Source: Bacilli bacterium
GTDB taxonomy: Bacteria > Bacillota_I > Bacilli_A > RF39 > UBA660
Assembly: GCA_028684435.1 (NCBI GenBank)
Contig: JAQUFX010000046.1
Coordinates: 1-6,192 of the forward strand
DNA length: 6,192 bases
Direction: 5' to 3'
This document shows, in pieces, positions 1 through 6,192 of this stretch. Below the pieces are notes generated by a model. The model was not told the DNA's origin. It made no database searches and saw only the letters and a program-made list of their open reading frames with translations. The translations under genes and the position numbers were made by a program. The first letter of the stretch is position 1. Each line of letters opens with the position of its first letter.

Positions 1-1619
1 ACTTTATTGTCGAATCATCTGATTTATTATCTGGGATTAAAAACACCTATTATTATCTATCTAATGAAATTATATTAGAAGAAAATTTAGAAAAAGTTGA
101 GTGGATAGCACAGAATGGAAACATATTAATAGATACCTTAGGTAAATATATTATTTATATAAAAGTTATTGATAATTCGGGAAATATTAAATATATTAAT
201 ACGGATTATATTATTTATAATGGATATTTAATTGAAGATTTATCTATTGGTATTGATAATAAATTTGATTATGGTGAAATACCAATTAATATTACAAATA
301 ACTCATCAATTACATTAAAATCTTCATTTACATTTGACTATTTCGAAGATATTAATAATTATTCTCATTTTTTAAAATCAAATATTTTATTACCAATAGG
401 GACAAAAATTAATTTAATTAATCATAATAACAATAAAATTTATACTTATAAAGTTAATACTGATACAGATCAATTTGGTTATAATGATAGTTGTAATGAA
501 TTAGATTTGGAATGTGAAAAAATTGCTAGTTATCCGTTTACATTATTTAAAGAAATAGGACAAGATGTAAATACCCCTTATACAGAAAATATAATTATAG
601 AGAATAGTCAGATTTTAGAAGATTATACTTTAATTTTAGATTTTAAAGATGCAGTAATGAATTCTAGCTTTTATGATATGAATATATATTTTGAATTAAT
701 TAATTCTACTACAAATCAAAAGATATCAACCTTAGAAAGCACTTATAAAAAATCAAATATTTATTCTGATAATGAATTTAATGTCGATGCCGAATTAAAT
801 CTAACATCTGATTATTCAGGTACGAATATTTTATTAAATACAGAATCAATTACGCAAATTAATTTAAATAGTCAAATTAATTATAAAATGTTAAATGAAA
901 TTCAAGTTATAGATTCTACTTATGAAGATAAAAAAACAGGGTTATTAATTAGTTTTGTTGATAGTAATGGTTTTTTAGTTAATAAAAAACATTTTATAAA
1001 TATGTTATTTAAAATAAATAATATAAATTATTATCCGGATAATGATAATTATATAAGAGCAAATATAAATAATAATGAAAATATTATCTTGGATATTATA
1101 ACTACCGAAAGTGAAAATGATTTAACTGAAGGAACATATTATATTAAAATAAATAATTTTATATCAGCAGATGGTAATTATGGGGGGTTATTAGGGAACG
1201 ACGAAATAACAATTCCAGTTATTGTAACTAATAATAGTTATGAAATAAGCCATGGATTTAAGGTAGATTTCAATAATAATATTATTAATAAAAATGATAT
1301 TTCTACTGAAATAAGCTTTAATATATCAAAAACGAACTTAAATAATCCTAATATAAGAATATCTTTATATGAAAAACAAGAATTATCAGCATACAATCAG
1401 AATTATTTATTAGTTAATTTGAATAATTACATTAATGAAAATTTAGAACTTATAAATAATAATGTATATTATTTAACAAAAAGTAATGAAAATAATATTC
1501 TAATAACTTTAAATTTAAAAAATAATTTATTTAATTATAATGGCTATAAATTAATATTAGAGTTATATGATGGAAAAATTAAAATAGATTCAATAAAAAA
1601 ATATTTTATTGTAAAATAA
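1..1619 (+). CDS. Large secreted surface protein with Ig-like fold, C-terminal part (5' end outside window)
   Basis: The frame is open from base 3 to the TAA at 1617-1619, so 538 C-terminal residues are visible and the true start lies upstream of the window. Residues 1 to about 76 look like the end of a bacterial Ig-like domain: a 'VEWIAQNG' stretch, then 'GKYIIYIKVIDNSGN' and 'INTDYIIYNGY', the usual final strands of such repeats. The remaining ~460 residues alternate short beta-type strands with Asn-rich turns and contain an 'LLPIGTKINLI' segment, a 'YPFTLFKEIG' segment and a closing 'KKYFIVK'. I remember this tail from large uncharacterised surface proteins of gut Bacillota, but no function is known to me. 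Only two Cys occur (C164 and C171, spacing CX6C). There is no transmembrane segment and no LPXTG signal at the C-terminus, so any anchoring must be N-terminal, non-covalent or through partners. The gene is 19 bases upstream of the TasA-like gene and probably co-transcribed. The TTG at 507 is an internal Leu codon, not a start. Confidence 0.85.
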   Translation, partial: FIVESSDLLSGIKNTYYYLSNEIILEENLEKVEWIAQNGNILIDTLGKYIIYIKVIDNSGNIKYINTDYIIYNGYLIEDLSIGIDNKFDYGEIPINITNNSSITLKSSFTFDYFEDINNYSHFLKSNILLPIGTKINLINHNNNKIYTYKVNTDTDQFGYNDSCNELDLECEKIASYPFTLFKEIGQDVNTPYTENIIIENSQILEDYTLILDFKDAVMNSSFYDMNIYFELINSTTNQKISTLESTYKKSNIYSDNEFNVDAELNLTSDYSGTNILLNTESITQINLNSQINYKMLNEIQVIDSTYEDKKTGLLISFVDSNGFLVNKKHFINMLFKINNINYYPDNDNYIRANINNNENIILDIITTESENDLTEGTYYIKINNFISADGNYGGLLGNDEITIPVIVTNNSYEISHGFKVDFNNNIINKNDISTEISFNISKTNLNNPNIRISLYEKQELSAYNQNYLLVNLNNYINENLELINNNVYYLTKSNENNILITLNLKNNLFNYNGYKLILELYDGKIKIDSIKKYFIVK

Positions 1620-1638
1620 AAGGAAGCAGAGGGAAAAA

Positions 1639-2169
1639 ATGATAAAAAAAAGATTTAAACCAATTATAGTAACTATGCTAATTTTTTCCTTGGGAATAAC
1701 TTATTCTATTTTTCAATCAAATGCTGATTTAAATATTGAAGATCAAAATATTGCTAAATTTATTTTTAATACAGAACAATTAGATGAAATAAATATACCT
1801 CTTCTTGATATGAAACCTGGAGAAAATAAAGAATATATATTTTCAGTTACAAATAATGAAAATGGAAATAAAAGTGATGTATCTTTTGAATATCAAATAA
1901 TTATAAAAACCTATCATTTTGTTCCTTTTGTAATTACTCTATATAATGATGAAACAATAATTGGGGAATGTGGTGAAACATATTCAAGAAATCAAAATAA
2001 TGAATTAGTATGTAATATGCCAGTTAATAGAATTGATTATAATGCTGAAAATACAGATTTTTATAAAATAGTAGTTAGCTTTCCAGAAGAATATGACGAT
2101 TCAATATATTCTAGTTTAGTAGATTATATTAATTTAGAAATTAAATCATGGCAAGTAGTAGAGGAGTAG
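1639..2169 (+). CDS. TasA-like small secreted protein with SipW-type signal peptide
   Basis: This encodes 176 residues starting at ATG, with AGAGGG (1628-1633) five bases upstream. Residues 1-7 are basic (MIKKRFK), followed by a hydrophobic core to about residue 20 and then 'GITYSIF'. This matches the GxTxAxF pattern at SipW cleavage sites in TasA/camelysin-type proteins, so cleavage is expected near residue 23. The mature part follows the TasA plan: a short strand ('NIAKFIFN'), then 'IPLLDMKPGENKEYIFSV' at about 53-70. The MKPG turn and following strand correspond to the 'LKPGD...F.F.N' element of TasA. C111 and C125 could form a disulfide. It is shorter than Bacillus TasA (about 260 residues), so it is best called TasA-like and not an orthologue. 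Its likely role is a surface or matrix subunit exported by Sec and processed by the SipW-type peptidase encoded 2.6 kb downstream. The gene ends GAG GAG TAG, which also supplies the ribosome-binding site of the next gene. The fold assignment is by pattern only. Confidence 0.8.
   Translation: MIKKRFKPIIVTMLIFSLGITYSIFQSNADLNIEDQNIAKFIFNTEQLDEINIPLLDMKPGENKEYIFSVTNNENGNKSDVSFEYQIIIKTYHFVPFVITLYNDETIIGECGETYSRNQNNELVCNMPVNRIDYNAENTDFYKIVVSFPEEYDDSIYSSLVDYINLEIKSWQVVEE
2161..2166 (+). promoter_or_regulatory. Ribosome-binding site that fixes the ATT start of the next gene
   Basis: GAGGAG, formed by the last two codons of the TasA-like gene, is a strong Shine-Dalgarno match. It lies nine bases before the ATT at 2176. 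No ATG, GTG or TTG in the downstream frame lies within reach of it. The first such codon, ATG 2245, is about 80 bases away and has no Shine-Dalgarno of its own. Confidence 0.6.
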
Positions 2170-2175
2170 TGATTT

Positions 2176-4056
2176 ATTATTAAAAGGATAAAAAAATATT
2201 TATTATTACTATTATTAGTAATTAGTTTTGGTTTTATATTAAGTATGACTTATACTTTAGCTAAATATGTAGGAAATACTATTTGGAATTATTATTTATC
2301 AACCAAAGGTTTTTATTTGAGCAGTAATAAGCTGAGTGATGATACCAAAGAAAATATAAACGATTACTGGGATAAGGAAAGAGTATATTTTAATATAAAA
2401 AATAGTCAAAATAATTTATTGATTACCGATTATGATATCGAATATGAAGTTTCTTGTAGAGTTATTGGTGATGCCTCTTTAAATAGCGATTGTTTATTAG
2501 AAGGTACTAACTTAAATACAGCAACAGGTGTTTTGTCGGCCACAAAATTATGTGTTAATAATACAGAAGATGGTATAATAGTTGATAAATATAATAAAAC
2601 CCAATGTGATAGTGAAGGATATAATTGGGAAAGTCAAATTACAAGTAAAGATTTATATTTTGATATCATATTTAATGATGAAGAACTTAGAGATGTTACA
2701 GCTGAAATAACATTCATAAGTACTTCTCCTTATAAAAAGACATTGACAGGTCAATTTAAATTAAAAAATAGTTTATTAATAGCAGATAACATAATTTTAA
2801 AATATAAAGATAGTAATAATACTGGAAATTTAATAATATCAAATCCAGCCCTAAAATCAAAAATAGTCGAATTAAGCTGGAATGCTAGTGAATTATTAAT
2901 AGACGAAGATTCAAGCTATATAGATTCTTATATAGCTACTGATAACAAAATAAATAAAGTTTATTTAATAATGAATCCTAAAAGTAGTATAAATTTAATG
3001 TTTTATAAAGTTGTTAATAATATTAATATAAATGAACTTAATTTTAATACTGCAATAATTAATGAGAAGGATTATAAACCCGAGACATTATTAGGAAATA
3101 TGATAATAAATCAAAATGGAGGATTAGAAAGTATTGATTCTAAAGAATCACCTAATTTTTCAGTAATATCTAATACTAATGATACGGGAGTATATAAAAT
3201 TTTAGATGATTACGGAAATAGTTATTATTTTAGAGGCAATAAAGAATTATTAAATAATAATTTGATATTTGCTGAGCATCAATGGAAGATAGTTAGAATA
3301 AATGGCGATGGGAGTATAAGATTAATGTATAACGGAATATGCTCTAATAATATATGCTCGATTAATAATTTAGGAAGCAATACAAATATCATTACATCAT
3401 ACTGGAATAATTATATTAATGATAATAAATATGTTGGTTATATGTATGGTGGAAAAGCAGGAGTAGCATCAACAAATACAATAGAAGCAATAAAAAATCA
3501 AACAAATAGTAATGTTAAAATTGTATTAGAAGAATGGTATAAGCAAAATATTTCTAATAAGGGAATAAATATTATAAGTAATATAGAAGATAAAACATTT
3601 TGTAATGATCGATCTATAAGTGAAGATAATAAGGGATATGGTATAATATTAACAACATATAATCCGAATTTAAGAATATTACAAAATAATAATCCTAATT
3701 TAAAATGCCAAGATAAAAATAACCGTTTCACTACTGGAGATGCTAAATTAGGAAATGGAGCACTAACTTTTCCAGTAGGATTATTAACTGTTGATGAAGC
3801 TAATATTGCTGGTAATGTTCCGAGTGTTCAAAACCATAATAATTATTTATATACACAGCAGAATTATTGGTTGTTTAGCCCTAGTAATTTTGATGGGCAA
3901 TCGGCATATAATTTTATTATTAATAATCAAGGCTCTATACTTAATGAATTAATAAATAAATCATTTGGAATAAGACCAGTTATAAATATAAGTTCTAGTG
4001 TAAGAGCATTAGGAAATGGTAGTGTGGAAAATCCATATTTAATAAAAGTACAATAA
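2176..4056 (+). CDS. Secreted surface protein with conserved C-terminal domain (probable ATT start)
   Basis: The proposed protein has 626 residues starting at ATT 2176. A start at ATG 2245 would remove the signal peptide, because the in-frame codons before it read (M)IKRIKK, then a run of Leu, then 'VISFGFILSMTYTLAKYV'. That is a basic N-terminus, a hydrophobic core and a SipW-like 'MTYT' cleavage region. The ATT sits nine bases after GAGGAG. Residues about 30-200 include 'NTIWNYYLSTKGFYLSS' and a beta-rich region with C94, C106, C126 and C144. Residues about 340-624 form a conserved module known to me from many gut Bacillota surface proteins: 'DDYGNSYYFRG', 'WKIVRINGDGSIRL', 'YVGYMYGG', 'FCNDRS', 'GNGALTFPVGLLTVDEA', 'YWLFSPS' and 'GIRPVINI', closing 'ENPYLIKVQ'. 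It may be a C-type-lectin-like or DUF6273-type fold, but that is a guess. C389, C394, C476 and C511 lie in this domain. There is no LPXTG or C-terminal membrane helix. The gene ends in tandem stops TAA TAG. It follows the TasA-like gene by six bases and in the same frame. Confidence 0.8.
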   Translation: MIKRIKKYLLLLLLVISFGFILSMTYTLAKYVGNTIWNYYLSTKGFYLSSNKLSDDTKENINDYWDKERVYFNIKNSQNNLLITDYDIEYEVSCRVIGDASLNSDCLLEGTNLNTATGVLSATKLCVNNTEDGIIVDKYNKTQCDSEGYNWESQITSKDLYFDIIFNDEELRDVTAEITFISTSPYKKTLTGQFKLKNSLLIADNIILKYKDSNNTGNLIISNPALKSKIVELSWNASELLIDEDSSYIDSYIATDNKINKVYLIMNPKSSINLMFYKVVNNININELNFNTAIINEKDYKPETLLGNMIINQNGGLESIDSKESPNFSVISNTNDTGVYKILDDYGNSYYFRGNKELLNNNLIFAEHQWKIVRINGDGSIRLMYNGICSNNICSINNLGSNTNIITSYWNNYINDNKYVGYMYGGKAGVASTNTIEAIKNQTNSNVKIVLEEWYKQNISNKGINIISNIEDKTFCNDRSISEDNKGYGIILTTYNPNLRILQNNNPNLKCQDKNNRFTTGDAKLGNGALTFPVGLLTVDEANIAGNVPSVQNHNNYLYTQQNYWLFSPSNFDGQSAYNFIINNQGSILNELINKSFGIRPVINISSSVRALGNGSVENPYLIKVQ

Positions 4057-4080
4057 TAGACAAATTTCACTAAATTAAAT

Positions 4081-4108
4081 TGCTATCATAATCTTTTTGT
4101 GCTATTAT
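4081..4108 (+). promoter_or_regulatory. Possible promoter region with two tandem extended -10 boxes
   Basis: The 70-base gap before the peptidase-like gene contains TGCTATCAT (4081-4089) and TGCTATTAT (4100-4108), each of extended -10 form (TG-N-TATNAT). The first would start transcription near 4096, leaving a leader of about 30 bases with the ribosome-binding site inside it. The second has a TTGCTA -35-like hexamer at 4080-4085 with a 17-base spacer. However, it would start transcription almost on the ribosome-binding site, so it is less likely. In such AT-rich DNA these matches arise easily by chance. No convincing terminator separates this gene from the one before, so read-through is also possible. 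Confidence 0.35.
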
Positions 4109-4126
4109 TACAATAGGTGGTAAAAA

Positions 4127-4657
4127 ATGAAGGTATTAAACGTAATTAAAAAAATAGTATTAGGAATTTTAGCAATTATATTTTTCTTATTTGTAATTAT
4201 TAATACGGTGTTATTATTAAATATAAATAAATATGGAGTAACTCAATTTGCAGATATTACTATAATACCAATCAAAAATAAAGTAACTTCTGATAAATAT
4301 CAAAAAGGGGATATTGTATTAGTTGAGCAAAGAAAACTTGATAATATTTCTATAGGAGATGAAATATTTGTTTATAAAACTCAAAAAACAGGAGCACCAA
4401 TTATTGATTTTGGTGTAGTAGGAGAAATACATCTTGAAGATGAAGCTGTATCATTTGAAAATGGAGCAACCTATTCTGCAGATCTTATAGTTGGAGAAGC
4501 AAATAAAGTCTATAATGATGTTGGAACAATATTTAACTTTTTTCAATCGACATGGGGATTCTTCTTTTTTATACTTTTACCAAGTTTCTTAATTTTTATA
4601 TATGAATTATATGCTATTATTGTAGAGATTAAGTATGGTAGACAAGAAGCATTATAA
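4127..4657 (+). CDS. SipW-like signal peptidase homologue lacking catalytic residues (probable pseudoenzyme)
   Basis: This encodes 176 residues starting at ATG, with AGGTGG (4115-4120) six bases upstream. The layout is that of a SipW/ER-type signal peptidase: an N-terminal membrane helix at about 9-31, an external domain at about 33-135 and a C-terminal helix at about 143-166. 'YQKGDIVLV' (58-66) matches the 'GDlvlv' strand that follows the catalytic Ser box, and 'ISIGDEIFVYK' (74-84) matches the 'l..GDiItf' strand. The Ser-Met box that should come eight residues before G61 is absent, and the segment reads 'IKNKVTSDKYQKGD'. The His of the usual 'tHRVveI' is also missing; the matching stretch is 'IIDFGVVGEIH'. 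The usual '(K/R)GDAN' Asp loop is replaced by 'ENGATYSAD'. The 'IVGEANKVYNDVG' element before the last helix is retained. Because the reading frame, ribosome-binding site and fold landmarks are intact, it looks like a maintained non-catalytic paralogue, perhaps a partner or substrate adaptor for the enzyme encoded next. That role is inference. A divergent but active enzyme cannot be excluded. Confidence 0.75.
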   Translation: MKVLNVIKKIVLGILAIIFFLFVIINTVLLLNINKYGVTQFADITIIPIKNKVTSDKYQKGDIVLVEQRKLDNISIGDEIFVYKTQKTGAPIIDFGVVGEIHLEDEAVSFENGATYSADLIVGEANKVYNDVGTIFNFFQSTWGFFFFILLPSFLIFIYELYAIIVEIKYGRQEAL

Positions 4658-4682
4658 AATAGAATTTAATTCTATTTTTTTT
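4656..4682 (+). terminator. Rho-independent terminator-like hairpin
   Basis: AAAATAGAATT (4656-4666) is followed by its exact reverse complement AATTCTATTTT (4668-4678). In practice this gives a nine-pair stem with a five-base TTTAA loop, running into eight consecutive T (4675-4682). The stem begins inside the TAA stop of the gene before. It holds only one G-C pair, so termination may be weak, but position and U-tract fit. Confidence 0.6.
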
Positions 4683-4721
4683 ATTTTTATATCTCAACAT
4701 ATTTCGACAAAAAATACTAAT

Positions 4722-4750
4722 TTGATTTACAAATCCTCTGTATTTATGAT
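4722..4750 (+). promoter_or_regulatory. Sigma-A-type promoter of the SipW-like peptidase gene
   Basis: TTGATT (4722-4727) and TATGAT (4745-4750) match the -35 consensus at four of six and the -10 consensus at five of six positions, with an ideal 17-base spacer. Transcription would start near 4757, giving a leader of about 33 bases that carries the GGAAGGG ribosome-binding site (4779-4785). The position just after the terminator suggests this gene has its own transcript. No operator-like repeat is visible around it. Confidence 0.55.
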
Positions 4751-4789
4751 AAAATGAATAGTAGAATATATGAGGATCGGAAGGGTAGT

Positions 4790-6192
4790 ATGAAATTTAA
4801 TAAAATGAACAACAAAAAAATTGTCGAAAAAATTATAAATATATTATTAAATGTTTTTATTGCAATATTTAGTGTAATTTTATTAGTGGCTACCTATACT
4901 GCTGTTCAAGTAAAATTACTAGGTCAAGATTATAGTAACTTTTTTGGATATTCAATGTTTGAAGTTCAAACAAATAGCATGGAAGATACAATAAGTGCTG
5001 GGGACTGGATTTTAGTAAAATTAAATTCTAAAATTAAATTACAAGATATAATAACTTATAAATTAGATAATGAATATATAACCCATCGTGTAGTAGAAAT
5101 ACATGATAAAACCTATATTACTAGAGGTGATGCGAATAATACTAAAGATAAAGCAGCCGTAGATCAAAATCAAATTATTGGTAAAGTTGAAAAAATAATT
5201 GATGGTTTCGGTATTTTAAGAAAAACTATTTTAAATCCATCTATATTAATAATTTTAATTATTTCATTATTTTTAATTGAATCAATAATTAAAGATAAAA
5301 AAAATCTAGAAAATAAAAATAAGTTTTATATATATTTTTATAAGATAATAGATTTATTAAAAGAAAATCTTATAAAATTATATAAGTATTTAAGTAAATA
5401 TATTTTAAATATATCTTTTATTAAAACTAAATTTAAAAAAAATGTAATCCCTGAAAATAAAAAAGAACTAATATTTAATGATGAACTTATAGTCGAAAAT
5501 AACATATCTAATTCTGATATTATAGAAGTTAAAATAAAAGAGGAAAAAGAATTAGAAGAAAAAAATGATAATTTAAGTTCTAATTTAGAAATAGTAGATG
5601 ACTCTTTAGATTTGGAAGAATATACAAATGATTTAGAAAAGACCCAATTTTTTAGAATAATTCCAGTAGATACTAATGAATATGATAAAACCATTTTAGA
5701 AATAGCTAAATATGAAATAGAAAATCAAGGTAAAGAATTAAAAGAAAATAAAAAAGTGGAAGTAAAGATTGAACCAAAAGATGAAAAAGATGAAGATTTA
5801 ACAAAAATTAATTTAAATCTTTTAAAAGAAAATAGTCGTAAAAATAAAAATATTATAGATGCTTTGATGAATATAAAATCCGATGAATTAAATGAATTGG
5901 TGCAACTTATCATAGATGATGATAAATTACAAACAAATGAACCTACAATAAGAAATGCTTATATTACAACATATATTCATGCTAGATATTATAATTATTT
6001 TAGTGAAAAAGATCTTAATTATAAAGGCAAGAATTTTCTTATTAAAGTTGATAAATTATTTAAAGCAGTAGGTAAAGAATTAAATGATAGCTACAATGGT
6101 AATGATAATAAATATTCAGAAAAAGTTGATAAATTTACAAATATTTTTAATATAATATCTAGTTTAGACCAAGCAAAAGACTCAATATCAGA
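4790..6192 (+). CDS. sipW: SipW-type signal peptidase I with long cytoplasmic C-terminal extension (3' end outside window)
   Basis: The frame is open from ATG 4790 to the window end, giving 467 residues and no stop. GGAAGGG lies four bases before the start. ATG 4754 is also in frame but overlaps the promoter and has no Shine-Dalgarno; ATG 4805 is a weaker option. After a basic N-terminus, a membrane helix spans about 14-38. The catalytic domain follows: 'TNSMEDTISAGDWILVK' with nucleophile Ser63, 'YITHRVVEI' with general base His99 (His in place of the Lys of LepB-type enzymes, as in SipW and ER peptidases), and 'TRGDANNTKD' with Asp114 and Asp120. 'IIGKVEKIIDGFG' leads into a second helix at about 150-166. 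All catalytic landmarks are present, so it should remove signal peptides outside the membrane, most plausibly those of the surface proteins encoded upstream. SipW-type enzymes usually end soon after the last helix. Here some 300 further residues follow: a basic juxtamembrane stretch, an acidic Glu/Asp/Lys-rich linker (about 217-340), and a helical-looking region (about 340-467) that I do not recognise. Confidence 0.88.
   Translation, partial: MKFNKMNNKKIVEKIINILLNVFIAIFSVILLVATYTAVQVKLLGQDYSNFFGYSMFEVQTNSMEDTISAGDWILVKLNSKIKLQDIITYKLDNEYITHRVVEIHDKTYITRGDANNTKDKAAVDQNQIIGKVEKIIDGFGILRKTILNPSILIILIISLFLIESIIKDKKNLENKNKFYIYFYKIIDLLKENLIKLYKYLSKYILNISFIKTKFKKNVIPENKKELIFNDELIVENNISNSDIIEVKIKEEKELEEKNDNLSSNLEIVDDSLDLEEYTNDLEKTQFFRIIPVDTNEYDKTILEIAKYEIENQGKELKENKKVEVKIEPKDEKDEDLTKINLNLLKENSRKNKNIIDALMNIKSDELNELVQLIIDDDKLQTNEPTIRNAYITTYIHARYYNYFSEKDLNYKGKNFLIKVDKLFKAVGKELNDSYNGNDNKYSEKVDKFTNIFNIISSLDQAKDSIS

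Noticed and set aside
507..1619. A separate gene starting at TTG 507
   Set aside because: The same frame is open without a stop back to base 3 and encodes a continuous Ig-like sequence upstream. There is no ribosome-binding site before 507, so the TTG is an internal Leu codon.
2169..2183. GTG overlapping the TAG stop as a start for the second surface protein
   Set aside because: It reads GTG ATT TAT TAT TAA and stops after four codons. It could serve only with a frameshift and lies too close to GAGGAG.
3498..3731. Minus-strand open frame of 77 codons
   Set aside because: It lies wholly inside the well-supported surface-protein gene, opposite its conserved C-terminal domain, and its hydrophobic product is what AT-rich antisense sequence gives by chance.
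4754..4790. Upstream in-frame ATG for the SipW-like peptidase
   Set aside because: It overlaps the -10 region and has no Shine-Dalgarno, whereas ATG 4790 follows GGAAGGG closely.
5338..5694. Minus-strand open frame of 118 codons
   Set aside because: It is antisense to the continuous peptidase-tail frame. Its Ser/Phe-rich product mirrors the Glu/Lys-rich codons of the plus strand.
5725..5913. Minus-strand open frame of 62 codons
   Set aside because: The same antisense artefact over the charged tail; the product is Ser/Phe-rich low-complexity sequence.
1..6192. TGA-as-Trp (Mycoplasma-type) genetic code suggested by extreme AT content
   Set aside because: All 12 Trp codons noted are TGG, and no TGA occurs inside any of the five coding frames. 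The sample is small but gives no support for recoding.
1..6192. CRISPR array, tRNA/rRNA, insertion sequence or sortase anchor motif
   Set aside because: No regularly spaced repeats, tRNA-like GC-rich folds, transposase motifs or LPXTG plus hydrophobic tail were seen when reading through the window.

Overview
The window is very AT-rich, with Leu mostly TTA, Arg mostly AGA and mostly TAA stops. It reads as one plus-strand block of cell-surface and secretion genes. All 12 Trp codons I found in the five coding regions are TGG, and no coding frame contains an internal TGA, so the ordinary bacterial code fits. My best guess is an uncultured, gut-type low-GC member of the Bacillota (Bacilli, RF39/Erysipelotrichia-like). 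That rests on composition and on the style of the surface proteins, not on a marker gene.

Layout. (1) Positions 1-1619 hold the C-terminal 538 residues of a large secreted surface protein that begins upstream of the window. (2) Positions 1639-2169 encode a small TasA-like secreted protein with a SipW-type signal peptide. (3) Positions 2176-4056 encode a 626-residue secreted surface protein with a conserved C-terminal domain. It has no ATG/GTG/TTG at the expected place, and the best start is ATT. These three genes are separated by 19 and 6 bases and look like one operon. (4) After a 70-base gap, 4127-4657 encodes a membrane protein built like a SipW signal peptidase but lacking the catalytic Ser and His. 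(5) After a hairpin terminator and a recognisable promoter, 4790-6192 encodes an intact Ser/His SipW-type signal peptidase fused to a long charged cytoplasmic tail that runs off the window.

The arrangement recalls the Bacillus tapA-sipW-tasA matrix-fibre locus: exported, possibly polymerising surface proteins encoded beside the peptidase that would process them. The unusual parts are the degenerate peptidase paralogue next to the active one, the long intracellular tail on the active enzyme, and the ATT start. None of the three surface proteins has an LPXTG anchor in the visible sequence. I saw no RNA genes, mobile elements, CRISPR arrays or minus-strand genes.
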